Below are positions 55,212 to 63,218 of a stretch of 64,000 nucleotides of DNA, in pieces. Source of the DNA: Candidatus Rokuibacteriota bacterium (GTDB taxonomy: Bacteria > Methylomirabilota > Methylomirabilia > Rokubacteriales > CSP1-6); NCBI GenBank assembly GCA_030647435.1, contig JAUSJX010000048.1, forward strand, positions 1 to 64,000, read 5' to 3'. The translations under genes were made by a program, and so were the position numbers. Under the pieces are notes generated by a model, which did not search any database, had not been told where the DNA came from, and saw nothing but the letters and a program-made list of their open reading frames with translations. How positions within the stretch are numbered: position 1 is the stretch's first letter; every line of letters begins with the position of its first letter.

Positions 55212-55382
55212 GCTGCTGCCACTACATCCTGAGCTCTACCTTACAGTCACTGTGGCGACTATATCAAAGAAAAACCAGCCACTTCAAGCCGCCTCCCGGC
55301 CCCCCAAAACGGTGCTAGAATGCCGCCCGCGGCACCCTGCCGCCCATCGGAACCCCCCATGGGAACTCTAAGGAGGCCCCAC

Positions 55383-56312
55383 ATGAAGATCGTCCGGTTC
55401 TCTCAGAACGGCCACTCCCCGCGCCTGGGCTGCTTCATAGGCCAGGACCGCGTGGTGGACCTTGAGGCGAGCTGTGCCGCCTGGCTCTCAGCCAAGGGGG
55501 TCGTCCGCTCGGCCGCCATCTCGACCGCCCTCTTCCCCCAGAGCACGCGCGGCTTCCTCGAGGGCGGCTCAGCCACCCAGGACATGCTCGGGGCCATGAT
55601 GGACGCGACCAAGGCGGGTAAGTTCCAGCCGGTCAGCCACGCGTCCAATGCCGTGCGCCTGCACGCTCCCATCAACGACCCGGGCAAGTTCATCTGTATC
55701 GGGCTCAACTACAAGGACCATGCCGCGGAGACGGGCAGCCCCGTGCCCAAGGAGCCGCCGGTCTTCCCCAAGTGGAACAATGCCATCCTCGATCCCGGCG
55801 AGCCCATTCTCCGGCCCCGCGGGGAGAAAACCCTCGACTGGGAGGTGGAGCTCGGCGTGGTCATCGGCAAGACGGCGCGCTTCGTGCCGAGGGATCGGGC
55901 GCTCGACTACATCTACGGCTACACCATCATCAACGACGCGAGCGCGCGCGACTTTCAGTTCCACACGAGCCAGTGGGGCCCCGGCAAGATGGGCGACACG
56001 CTGGCGCCGGTCGGTCCCTACATCGCCGACCGCTCGGAGATCCCCGACCCGCACGTGCTCGATCTGAAGACCTGGGTCAACGGGACGCTCATGCAGAACG
56101 GCAATACCAAGAACTTCATCTTCGACCTCGGCTACATCATCCAGTACCTGACCAACATCATGACGCTCTCGCCGGGCGACCTCATCTCCACGGGCACGCC
56201 GGCCGGCGTCGGGTTCTCGCGCAAGCCGCCGGTCACGCTCCAGCCCGGCGACGTCTGCAAGCTCGAGATCACGGGGCTCGGCACCCTCGAGAACCCCGTC
56301 AAGGACGCGTAG
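55383..56312 (+). CDS. Fumarylacetoacetate hydrolase family protein
   Basis: 309 residues from the ATG at 55383, preceded by AAGGAGG; an earlier in-frame ATG lies in the spacer and lacks a site. Catalytic region FICIGLNYKDHAAETGSPVP, metal ligands in DWEVELGVVIGK (Glu/Glu) and the GYTIINDASARDFQ segment with Asp. The C-terminal STGTPAGVGFSRKPP is family typical. Hydrolyses or isomerises C-C bonds of oxo acids in aromatic catabolism. Followed by an extradiol-like VOC gene, consistent with a ring-cleavage sequence. Confidence 0.92.
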   Translation: MKIVRFSQNGHSPRLGCFIGQDRVVDLEASCAAWLSAKGVVRSAAISTALFPQSTRGFLEGGSATQDMLGAMMDATKAGKFQPVSHASNAVRLHAPINDPGKFICIGLNYKDHAAETGSPVPKEPPVFPKWNNAILDPGEPILRPRGEKTLDWEVELGVVIGKTARFVPRDRALDYIYGYTIINDASARDFQFHTSQWGPGKMGDTLAPVGPYIADRSEIPDPHVLDLKTWVNGTLMQNGNTKNFIFDLGYIIQYLTNIMTLSPGDLISTGTPAGVGFSRKPPVTLQPGDVCKLEITGLGTLENPVKDA

Positions 56313-56336
56313 CGGCGTCGCCGCAGGAGGCCCGGC

Positions 56337-57251
56337 ATGGCGGTGAGATCGTTTCTCCACTACGCGCTTGAGGTGCCCGACCAGACGGTCGGCCAGAAGT
56401 ACTACCAGGATTTCGGCCTGGTAGACGCGACCGGCAACGGCCTAGCGGTGCGGCTCAAGCCCGCGCGCCAGGCACGCGAGGCGGTCCTGCTCTACGCGGG
56501 GCCGCGCAAGCGCCTGCATCACCTCTGCTACGGCGCCACGGGCGACGATTTCGCGCAGACCCGAACGGCGCTCGCCGCGGCCGGCGTGAAGGAGATCGAT
56601 CCGCCGCGCGGCGCACCTCCAGGCGGCATCTGGGTGCGCGATCCGGACGGCAATCTCGTGAATATTCGCGACGAGGCGGCGCCAGCGCTGCCCGCCGACC
56701 CGCCCCCCGCGCTCAACGGCCCCGGTTACGCGCCTCGGCAGGCGGTCAGAGGAGCGCCGACGCGGGGCATGTCGATCGCCCCGCGCAGGCTGGGCCACGT
56801 CCTGCTGTTCAGCCCCGACCTGAATCGCCAGGTGGATTTCTACACCCGCGTGCTGGGCATGAAGCTGTCGGACCGTTCGCGGAACATCATCGCCTTCATG
56901 CGCTGCGGCACCGACCACCATGCGCTCGCCCTTCTCACGTCCACAGCGCCCGGCTTCCACCACGGATCCTTCCAGGTCGGCAGCGTCGACGAGATCGGCA
57001 TGGGGGCGGCGCGGATGATCGAGCGCGGCTGGCAGCCCGGCTGGGGCTTCGGGCGCCACGTCATCGGCTCGAACTTCTTCTACTACATCCGCGACCCGTG
57101 GGGCAGCCTCGCCGAGTACTACTACGACCTCGACTACATTCCCGAGGCGTGCGCCTGGGAGCCGCGGGACTGGGCCGAAGAGGACGCGCTCTACGCGTGG
57201 GGGCCGACGGTGCCGCCCGACTTCGGCGAGAACAAGGAAGCCTCGGCCTAG
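56337..57251 (+). CDS. Two-domain VOC protein (extradiol dioxygenase-like)
   Basis: 304 residues with two VOC modules. N-terminal module: SFLHYALEVPDQTVGQKYY...HHLCYGATGDDFAQTRTAL. C-terminal module starts LGHVLLFSPDLNRQVDFYT and contains the metal His in HHGSFQVGS and the Glu in SLAEYYYDLDY. This His-His-Glu set matches type I extradiol dioxygenases of the BphC group. Substrate unknown; context with FAH supports meta-cleavage. ATG after GCAGGAGG. Confidence 0.85.
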   Translation: MAVRSFLHYALEVPDQTVGQKYYQDFGLVDATGNGLAVRLKPARQAREAVLLYAGPRKRLHHLCYGATGDDFAQTRTALAAAGVKEIDPPRGAPPGGIWVRDPDGNLVNIRDEAAPALPADPPPALNGPGYAPRQAVRGAPTRGMSIAPRRLGHVLLFSPDLNRQVDFYTRVLGMKLSDRSRNIIAFMRCGTDHHALALLTSTAPGFHHGSFQVGSVDEIGMGAARMIERGWQPGWGFGRHVIGSNFFYYIRDPWGSLAEYYYDLDYIPEACAWEPRDWAEEDALYAWGPTVPPDFGENKEASA

Positions 57252-58454
57252 ATGGACCTGGGCCTGCTGCACGACCTGGCCCAACCGAACACCACCAGGA
57301 TCATCCTCTGCTCCCTCGACGGGCTCGGCGGCCTGCCGCGCCCCGGCACGGGAAAGAGCGAACTGGAAACGGCCCGCCTGCCAAACCTCCACGCCTTGGC
57401 AAAGCGCTCGGCGTGCGGCCTCCTCCGCCACGTGGGGCCCGGCATCACGCCGGGAAGCGGGCCGGGCCATCTCGGCCTCTTCGGCTACGACCCGCTCCAG
57501 CACCCGGTGGGCCGCGGCGTCCTCGAGGCCCTCGGCATCGACTTCCCTCTCAAGCCCGGCGACGTCGCCGCGCGCGGCAACTTCTGCACCGTGGATGCCC
57601 AGGGGCGCATCACCGACCGCCGCGCCGGGCGCATCGCCACGGATCTCTGCGTCAAGCTCTGCGAGAAGCTTCGGCGCGTCACGGTGGACGGCGCGGCGAT
57701 CGTCATCGAGCCCGTCAAGGAGCACCGCTTCGTCCTCGTCCTGCGCGGCGAGGGGCTTTCGGGACGCGTATCGGAGACCGATCCGCAGGCGCTCGGGGTG
57801 CCGCCTCTCCGCGCACGCGCGCTCGAGCCCTCGGCCGAGCGCGCGGCCGCTGCCGTCAACCAGTTCGTCGAGCGCGCGCGGCCGCTCCTCCGGGACGCGG
57901 CGCCGGCCAATATGGTCCTCTTGCGCGGGTTCGACAAGCAGCCGGACATCCCGCTCTTCGCCGGCACCTTCCGCCTGCGGGCGGCGGCCGTCGCCGCCTA
58001 CCCGATGTATCGCGGCCTCGCGCGCCTCGTCGGCATGGACGTGCTCGACACGGGCCCGACCTTCGCCGACGAGATCGCCACGCTCAAGCGGCACTGGAGC
58101 AACTTCGATTTCTTCTTCCTCCACTACAAGGACACGGACAAGGCGGGCGAAGACGGCGACTTCGATGCCAAGGTCGCGGCGCTCGAGCGCTTCGACGCGC
58201 GGCTGCCCGACGTGCAGGCACTCGGGCCCGACGTGCTGGCCGTCTCCGGTGACCACTCGACGCCGTCCATCCTCGCGGCGCACGGCTGGCAGCCCGTGCC
58301 GGCCTTGGTGTCGAGCGCCTACTGCGGCGCCGATCATGTCAGCCGCTTCACCGAGCGCGACTGCGCCGGCGGAGCCCTCGGGATCCTGCCCGCCCAGGAC
58401 CTCATGCCCCTCCTGATGGCCAACGCCCTCCGCCTCGCGAAGTACGGCGCCTAG
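57252..58454 (+). CDS. apgM: 2,3-bisphosphoglycerate-independent phosphoglycerate mutase
   Basis: 400 residues, archaeal-type (ApgM) alkaline-phosphatase-superfamily mutase interconverting 3- and 2-phosphoglycerate. Metal and Ser motifs: CSLDGLGG near residue 19, PGSGPGHLGLFGYDP near residue 68 with the phospho-Ser, FDFFFLHYKDTDKAGEDGD and VSGDHSTPS near 320-330. The ATG follows the VOC stop directly. Length and the KDTDKAGEDG block point to ApgM, not the 510-residue GpmI. Confidence 0.9.
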   Translation: MDLGLLHDLAQPNTTRIILCSLDGLGGLPRPGTGKSELETARLPNLHALAKRSACGLLRHVGPGITPGSGPGHLGLFGYDPLQHPVGRGVLEALGIDFPLKPGDVAARGNFCTVDAQGRITDRRAGRIATDLCVKLCEKLRRVTVDGAAIVIEPVKEHRFVLVLRGEGLSGRVSETDPQALGVPPLRARALEPSAERAAAAVNQFVERARPLLRDAAPANMVLLRGFDKQPDIPLFAGTFRLRAAAVAAYPMYRGLARLVGMDVLDTGPTFADEIATLKRHWSNFDFFFLHYKDTDKAGEDGDFDAKVAALERFDARLPDVQALGPDVLAVSGDHSTPSILAAHGWQPVPALVSSAYCGADHVSRFTERDCAGGALGILPAQDLMPLLMANALRLAKYGA

Positions 58455-58466
58455 GGCCGCCACAGC

Positions 58467-59297
58467 GTGTTCCGCCAGCGTTCAGGCTCGAGCCTCTGCT
58501 ACGCCTGCGGCAAGTTGAACCGGGTGGACGCCTCCGTCTGCTTCTACTGCGGCCGGCGGAACCCAGGACTCTGGGGCTTCGGCCCCGCGATCGGCCGCCT
58601 CATCGGCGGGCTCGACTTCGCCGCCCTGGTGACGGTGGTAGCCATCACCGCCTACATCGCCTCTCTCGCCCTCGATCCTCGCTCGGCGCTCGCTCCGCGC
58701 GGGGTCTTCGACCTGTTCGCGCCCGGTGGCCGCGCCCTCATTGCCCTCGGCATGGCGGGGGCGGTGCCGTGGCAGGCGGGCCACTGGTGGACCGTCTTGA
58801 CCGCCATCTATCTTCACGGCAGCCTGCTGCACATCCTCTTCAACCTGCTCTGGATCCGCCAGCTCCTCCCGGACGTCGAAGAGGTGTACGGGCAGGCACG
58901 GACGATCGTGATATTCACGCTGAGCGGCGCCGCGGGCTTCCTTCTCTCGAACGCGGCGGGAAATCCGTTCACGCTCGGCGCCTCGGGCGCCGTCTTCGGG
59001 GTTCTGGGCGCCATGGTGTGGTACGGGAGGCGCCGCGGCGGCCTCTTCGGAGCCGCCGTCCTCCGGCAGTACGGCCGCTGGGCGCTCATCCTCTTCGTCG
59101 TCGGCCTGCTCCCCGGAATGCGGGTGGACAACTGGGGACACGCCGGCGGCTTCCTGGGCGGGGTGCTCGTGGCGCTCCTGCTCGGCGCGGGCGACCAACA
59201 TCCCGAGCGCGGGATCCACCGGGTGTTGGCCGCGGCCTGCCTCGCGCTCACGGCCGCCGCCTTCGCGCTCCAGCTGTGGACGGCCTTCGCCGCTTGA
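58467..59297 (+). CDS. Rhomboid intramembrane serine protease with N-terminal zinc ribbon
   Basis: 276 residues, GTG start. Residues 8-30 form a small zinc ribbon (CYACGKLNRVDASVCFYCG). The membrane part has HGSLLHILFNLLWIRQL, then the active-site motif LGASGAVFGVLGAMVW with the nucleophile Ser, and the partner His in GHAGGFLGGVLVA. Six to seven membrane helices. Cleaves transmembrane substrates. The cytoplasmic zinc ribbon fused to rhomboid is an architecture seen in several bacterial groups. Confidence 0.88.
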   Translation: MFRQRSGSSLCYACGKLNRVDASVCFYCGRRNPGLWGFGPAIGRLIGGLDFAALVTVVAITAYIASLALDPRSALAPRGVFDLFAPGGRALIALGMAGAVPWQAGHWWTVLTAIYLHGSLLHILFNLLWIRQLLPDVEEVYGQARTIVIFTLSGAAGFLLSNAAGNPFTLGASGAVFGVLGAMVWYGRRRGGLFGAAVLRQYGRWALILFVVGLLPGMRVDNWGHAGGFLGGVLVALLLGAGDQHPERGIHRVLAAACLALTAAAFALQLWTAFAA

Positions 59298-59345
59298 GGC
59301 CCCGCCCGTCCCGCAGGCCAAGATGCTTGCCGCCGGCTAGCCCTT

Positions 59346-59407
59346 GAGGTAGAGCTGCCAATGAGGTGCAGTTGCCAATGAAGTACAGTTGCCAATGAGG
59401 TACAGTT
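59346..59407. repeat. 17-bp tandem direct repeats
   Basis: Units GAGGTAGAGCTGCCAAT, GAGGTGCAGTTGCCAAT, GAAGTACAGTTGCCAAT and a partial GAGGTACAGTT occur head to tail, 59346-59407, 3.6 copies with minor differences. They lie about 40 bp before the coiled-coil gene at 59448, in a 150-bp spacer. They could be a regulator-binding array or simple slippage product. Confidence 0.8.
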
Positions 59408-59447
59408 AAAGGCGCTGATACATCCACGCCGTTACACGGGAGGACCC

Positions 59448-59792
59448 ATGGCCGAGCGATCCAGGCGCCGTCCCGCGCGGAGCGCCGCGCAGACCCGACT
59501 CAAGCAGCTCGAGACGCGGCTCGCGCATCTCGAAAGCCAGCTCAAGACGCTCCGCGCGGAGGCCTCCGGGAGCGTGGGCGCCGCGCGCGCGAAGCTCGAG
59601 AGCCTCGAGCGCCGCGCCGCGGACCAGATCACCCGAGCGCAGACCACCCTCAAGGAGTCCCTGGATTCGATCGCCCGCACCCTGGCCGCCTCGAAGGATA
59701 CCGTGGGACTCAAAGCCGGCCGCTTGACGCGCGCGGTGCGTGCCGGCGTGCGGGCGGGCACCCGCGCGTACCGCCGCCGGGCGCGCCGCTAG
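59448..59792 (+). CDS. Small basic coiled-coil protein (phasin/histone-like)
   Basis: 114 residues. The centre is a long coiled coil (QTRLKQLETRLAHLESQLKT, ARAKLESLERRAADQITRAQ). Both ends are Arg-rich (RSRRRPARS; YRRRARR), giving a strongly positive protein that could bind nucleic acid or polyhydroxyalkanoate granules. No family recognised with confidence. GGGAGG lies about 7 bases before the ATG. Confidence 0.65.
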   Translation: MAERSRRRPARSAAQTRLKQLETRLAHLESQLKTLRAEASGSVGAARAKLESLERRAADQITRAQTTLKESLDSIARTLAASKDTVGLKAGRLTRAVRAGVRAGTRAYRRRARR

Positions 59793-59812
59793 AAGCCTCC
59801 CGAGGGTTCTCC

Positions 59813-61192
59813 ATGCGGCCCGTGCTGGTCATGCCGGAAGACCTCGTCCTCCACCTCGAGGGCCACATCGCCCTGGGCGGTGAGCCGCCGCTCTACCTCG
59901 TGTCACGCCCCGCGCTTCGCGCCCGTCTCGCGCGGCGAAAGGCGCGGGCCATAACCGGTGACCCCGAAGACCCCGAGGCGTATCGCCGCACGCTCGGCCG
60001 CGGCCGCGGGCCTCTCGTCGTGGGGGCGCCGGCGGGCCGCACGCCGCGGGTCGCGGCGGCGGTGCGCGCGGCGCTCCCCGACGCGGCCGTCCTCGTCGTG
60101 GGCGACGATCGGCTCCACGTCCCCGGCGCCATCACGGTGCCGTGGAGCGCCTTCGCCGAGCGCGTGCTCCAGCCGGAGCTCGAGCGCGCCCAGGAGCGGA
60201 CGCGCGTCGAGAAGATCCGCGCCCACTTCGACGGCGCCTCGCGCATCCTCATCCTGATGCAGGACGATCCCGACCCCGACGCCATCGCCTCGGCCCTGGC
60301 GCTCAGAACCTTGCTCGGCCGCAACCGCACGGGAGCGCCCATCTGCACCTTCGGCACCATCACCCGGCCCGAGAACATCGGCATGTGCGAGATCCTCGAC
60401 ATCGATGTCGAGCCGATCACGACGCGCGAGATGCACGGCTTCGACCGGGTCGCCATGGTGGACCTCCAGCCCTCCTTCCTCGAGGAGCGCTTCGTCGAGG
60501 TCGACCTCGTCATCGATCACCACCCGATCGAGGAGCCGGTGCGCGCGCGGATCCGCGATGTGCGGCCCTCGTACGGCGCCACGTCGACCATCCTGGTCGA
60601 GTACCTGCGGGCCGCGGACGTCAAGATCACGCAGCGCCTGGCGACGGCGCTGCTCTACGGCATCAAGGCCGACACGCTCGGGCTCGAGCGGGGCGGCACG
60701 CGCGCCGACCTCGACGCGTTCGCGTTCCTCTACCTGCTCGCCAACCACAACGCGCTGCGCCGCATCGAGCGCCCCGCCCTCGGCGAGGCCGCGCTCGACG
60801 CCCTGGCGGCCGGGCTCGCCAAGCGCAAGATCGTCAAGGGCGTGTTCTTCTCCCACCTGGGCCCCGTCGCCACCGCGGACCTGATTCCGCAGTTCGCCGA
60901 CTTCGGACTCCAGGCCGAGGGCGTCGAATGGTCGGTGGTCTCGGGTGTGGTCGGTGAAGACATCCACGTCTCGGTGCGCAGCGTCGGCTACGTCAGGAGC
61001 GCGGGTGACGTGACGCGCGCGGCCTTCGGCGACCTGGGCTCGGCGGGCGGCCACCGGACCATGGCCAAGGCCGTCCTGCCCGCCGACGCGCTGCTCGCGT
61101 CCGGTCAGGAGCCGACGAAGGGCGCCGGCTGCCAGGCCCGCATCGTGGAGCGCTTCCTCCGGGCCCTCGGCGCCAACGGCGGAAGGAGCTGA
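59813..61192 (+). CDS. DHH-DHHA1 phosphoesterase with N-terminal TrkA-N-like domain
   Basis: 459 residues. An N-terminal 130-residue Rossmann-like part (VSRPALRARLARRKARAITG, VVGAPAGRTPRVAAAV) resembles a TrkA-N (RCK) domain. The DHH domain begins ILILMQDDPDPDAIASALAL, with the DHH motif in LVIDHHPIEEP and further metal sites in VAMVDLQP. The C-terminal DHHA1 has GSAGGHRTMAKA. Likely a nanoRNase/pAp phosphatase or cyclic-dinucleotide hydrolase. Starts 20 bp after the coiled-coil gene and leads directly to the LapA-like gene. Confidence 0.88.
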   Translation: MRPVLVMPEDLVLHLEGHIALGGEPPLYLVSRPALRARLARRKARAITGDPEDPEAYRRTLGRGRGPLVVGAPAGRTPRVAAAVRAALPDAAVLVVGDDRLHVPGAITVPWSAFAERVLQPELERAQERTRVEKIRAHFDGASRILILMQDDPDPDAIASALALRTLLGRNRTGAPICTFGTITRPENIGMCEILDIDVEPITTREMHGFDRVAMVDLQPSFLEERFVEVDLVIDHHPIEEPVRARIRDVRPSYGATSTILVEYLRAADVKITQRLATALLYGIKADTLGLERGGTRADLDAFAFLYLLANHNALRRIERPALGEAALDALAAGLAKRKIVKGVFFSHLGPVATADLIPQFADFGLQAEGVEWSVVSGVVGEDIHVSVRSVGYVRSAGDVTRAAFGDLGSAGGHRTMAKAVLPADALLASGQEPTKGAGCQARIVERFLRALGANGGRS

Positions 61193-61197
61193 GCGCG

Positions 61198-61482
61198 ATG
61201 ACACTCGCCTACATCCTGATGGCCCTCGTGGGGGCTGCCTGCGCAGTCTTCGCGCTGCAGAACATGGTCCGGGTCGATATCAGCTTCCTGGGCTGGAGCG
61301 CGGAGGGCATACCCCTGGCCCTCGTCATCCTGTTGTCCGTGCTTGGCGGCCTCATCTTCGCCTCCTGCGCGGGCCTCCTGCGCCACTGGAAGCTGCGCTC
61401 GCGCATCCGCCAGCTCGAAGCTCAGCTGGCGGCGCAGGAGCGCCCCGGCGCGCCCAACCCGGCGGCGAGAAGTCTCGAGTGA
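61198..61482 (+). CDS. LapA-like (DUF1049) membrane protein
   Basis: 94 residues, two membrane helices: AYILMALVGAACAVFALQN and GIPLALVILLSVLGGLIFASCAG, separated by a short VRVDISFLGWS strand that is typical of LapA. A cytoplasmic tail with a small coiled coil follows (LRSRIRQLEAQLAAQE). LapA with LapB regulates LpxC turnover in LPS synthesis; here LapB is not adjacent. Confidence 0.85.
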   Translation: MTLAYILMALVGAACAVFALQNMVRVDISFLGWSAEGIPLALVILLSVLGGLIFASCAGLLRHWKLRSRIRQLEAQLAAQERPGAPNPAARSLE

Positions 61483-61578
61483 GCCCCGAGACGGGCCCAC
61501 GACGGCCGTTTTTCCCTCTCCGGTCTGGGGGTCATTCGGACGACGTTTCTCCTTTAGGATCAAGAGGTCAGAAAGCGC

Positions 61579-61607
61579 TTGGCAACCGTGGGCGCGGTGT
61601 GTTAGAA
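61579..61607 (+). promoter_or_regulatory. Possible promoter before the methyltransferase
   Basis: TTGGCA at 61579-61584, 17 bases, TTAGAA at 61602-61607, in the 180-bp gap upstream of the methyltransferase. Weak match. Confidence 0.3.
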
Positions 61608-61661
61608 GTGCGGAGGCTGGCTTCTGGCTTACCGGCAGAACCCCGCAGGAGGCGATTTTCC

Positions 61662-62291
61662 GTGGACGCGGCGTTGGAGAAACGGCAGGTCAAGCGGGCC
61701 TACAAGATCTACGCCCCCGCCTACGACTTCGTGTTCGACTGGATCTTCCACCCCGGGCGGGAGCAGGCCATCAGGCTCCTGGACATCAAGGGCGGCGAGC
61801 AGATCCTCGAGGTCGGCATCGGTACCGGCTTGAACCTGCCGCTGTACCCCGCCAACTGCCGCATCACGGGCATCGATCTGTCGGAGGAGATGCTCGAGAA
61901 GGCGCAGGACAAGGTCGTGGAGCTCGCGCTCAACAACATCACGCTCAAGGCGATGGACGCCACGGTCATGGACTTCGGGGACAGCGAGTTCGACGCGGCG
62001 GTGGCGACCTATACGATCAGCGCCGTGCCGGACCCCGTCGCGGTGCTGCGGGAGATGCGCCGGGTAGTCAAGCCGGGCGGCAACATCGTGCTCCTGAACC
62101 ACTTCCGCAGCGAGCGCCGCGTGGTCGGGCGCCTCGAGGACCTGATCTCGCCCGTGTGCACGCGGCTGGGCTGGAAATCGAACCTGCCGCTCGAGCCGCT
62201 CCTCGAGCAGGTCGGCCTCATCCCGGACCTCTCCGCCAAGGTGAATCTCTTCAACGGCTGGCGCCTGATCAAGTGCCTCAACCGCAAGTAA
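61662..62291 (+). CDS. Class I SAM-dependent methyltransferase, PmtA-like
   Basis: 209 residues from a GTG at 61662 with AGGAGG about 10 bases upstream; the open frame extends to 61479 but the extra 61 residues are low-complexity and non-homologous. SAM-binding motif I is ILEVGIGTGLNLPLYP, motif II GIDLSEEMLEKA, motif III FDAAVATYTISAVPDP. YAPAYDFVFDWIFHPGR at the N terminus and the late NHFRSERR segment fit Rhodobacter-type phosphatidylethanolamine N-methyltransferases. Lipid function is likely, not proven. Confidence 0.82.
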   Translation: MDAALEKRQVKRAYKIYAPAYDFVFDWIFHPGREQAIRLLDIKGGEQILEVGIGTGLNLPLYPANCRITGIDLSEEMLEKAQDKVVELALNNITLKAMDATVMDFGDSEFDAAVATYTISAVPDPVAVLREMRRVVKPGGNIVLLNHFRSERRVVGRLEDLISPVCTRLGWKSNLPLEPLLEQVGLIPDLSAKVNLFNGWRLIKCLNRK

Positions 62292-62301
62292 CCCGCCCGC
62301 T

Positions 62302-63108
62302 TCAGCGATTCGGCCGGTAGTCCATCAGCTCCAGAGCCTCCCTGACGGGCTCGTAGTCCGCGTCCCGCGCCTCCACGAAGCCGTCGATGTCGTAGATCTG
62401 CTTCAGCACCGCCGCGTGCTCGGGCTTCTTCATGGCGAGCAGCGCCCGCTTGACCGCCTGGATCGCGGCCGCGGGCAGCCCCGGGCGGGCGCAGATGCCC
62501 GCTTCCGGAATCTCCGGCGTCTCGCCAACCACGGCGAGCTGTGCGATGAGCGCGAGGTCCTTCAGGTGGATCTCGGGCGCCGAGTCGAAAGAGGCGGCGG
62601 AGTCCACCCGTCCCTGGAGGAGCGCGCGCAGCGCCGCCTCGTGCGTGCCCGCGAAGAGAGCGTCCTTAAAGAACGTCTTCGGGTCCCGGTCCCGGACCAG
62701 CCCGCGCTTGATCAGGAACACCATCGGGTAGATGTAGCCCGAGCTGGACGCCGGGTCCACGAAGGCGATCGTGCGGCCGCGAAGCTCCTCGACGCGCGTG
62801 ATCCCGCTTGCCTTGCGGACGTAGAAGCGCGCGGTGTAGGCGGTCTTGCCCTGCCAGACGTCACGCACGAGGATCTCACAGCCGGCCTCGCGCCGGGCCA
62901 GGACGTAGCCCACCGGGTGGACGAAAGCCAGGTCCACACGGCGGCTTCTGAGCGCCTCCACGACGCCCGCGTAGTCCGAGGCGACCTGCGCCCGCACCGG
63001 TACGCCCGACAGTCGCGCGACCGCCGCCACGAAGGCGTCCGCGGCCTCCTGGAGCGCCGTTGGATCGCGCGAGGGCGTGAAAGCCATGATCAGCGGCTTC
63101 TCGGGCAT
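62302..63108 (-). CDS. PhnD-like phosphate/phosphonate-type periplasmic binding protein
   Basis: 268 residues from the first ATG, but this leaves out the signal peptide. The same frame upstream reads RRPAALLAAFAAIIGF, GALGGFGAPGSAWGQRG, a good signal peptide, with no ATG, GTG or TTG. A CTG at 63222 overlaps the stop of the upstream regulator (CTGA) and is a likely true start, giving 306 residues. The mature domain has LIMAFTPSRDP, VVEALRSRRVDLAFVHPVGY, GRTIAFVDPASSSGYIYP and a duplicated lobe. No permease or ATPase is adjacent, so it could be a sensor input for the upstream sigma-54 activator instead of a transporter part. Confidence 0.82.
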   Translation of the reverse strand: MPEKPLIMAFTPSRDPTALQEAADAFVAAVARLSGVPVRAQVASDYAGVVEALRSRRVDLAFVHPVGYVLARREAGCEILVRDVWQGKTAYTARFYVRKASGITRVEELRGRTIAFVDPASSSGYIYPMVFLIKRGLVRDRDPKTFFKDALFAGTHEAALRALLQGRVDSAASFDSAPEIHLKDLALIAQLAVVGETPEIPEAGICARPGLPAAAIQAVKRALLAMKKPEHAAVLKQIYDIDGFVEARDADYEPVREALELMDYRPNR

Positions 63109-63218
63109 CCCGCGCTGGCCCCAGGCGGACCCGGGCGCTCCGAAGCCCCCGAGAGCTCCAAAGCCGATGATGGCGGCGAATGCCGCCAGGAGCGCGGCGG
63201 GGCGGCGAAGACCGGAGC

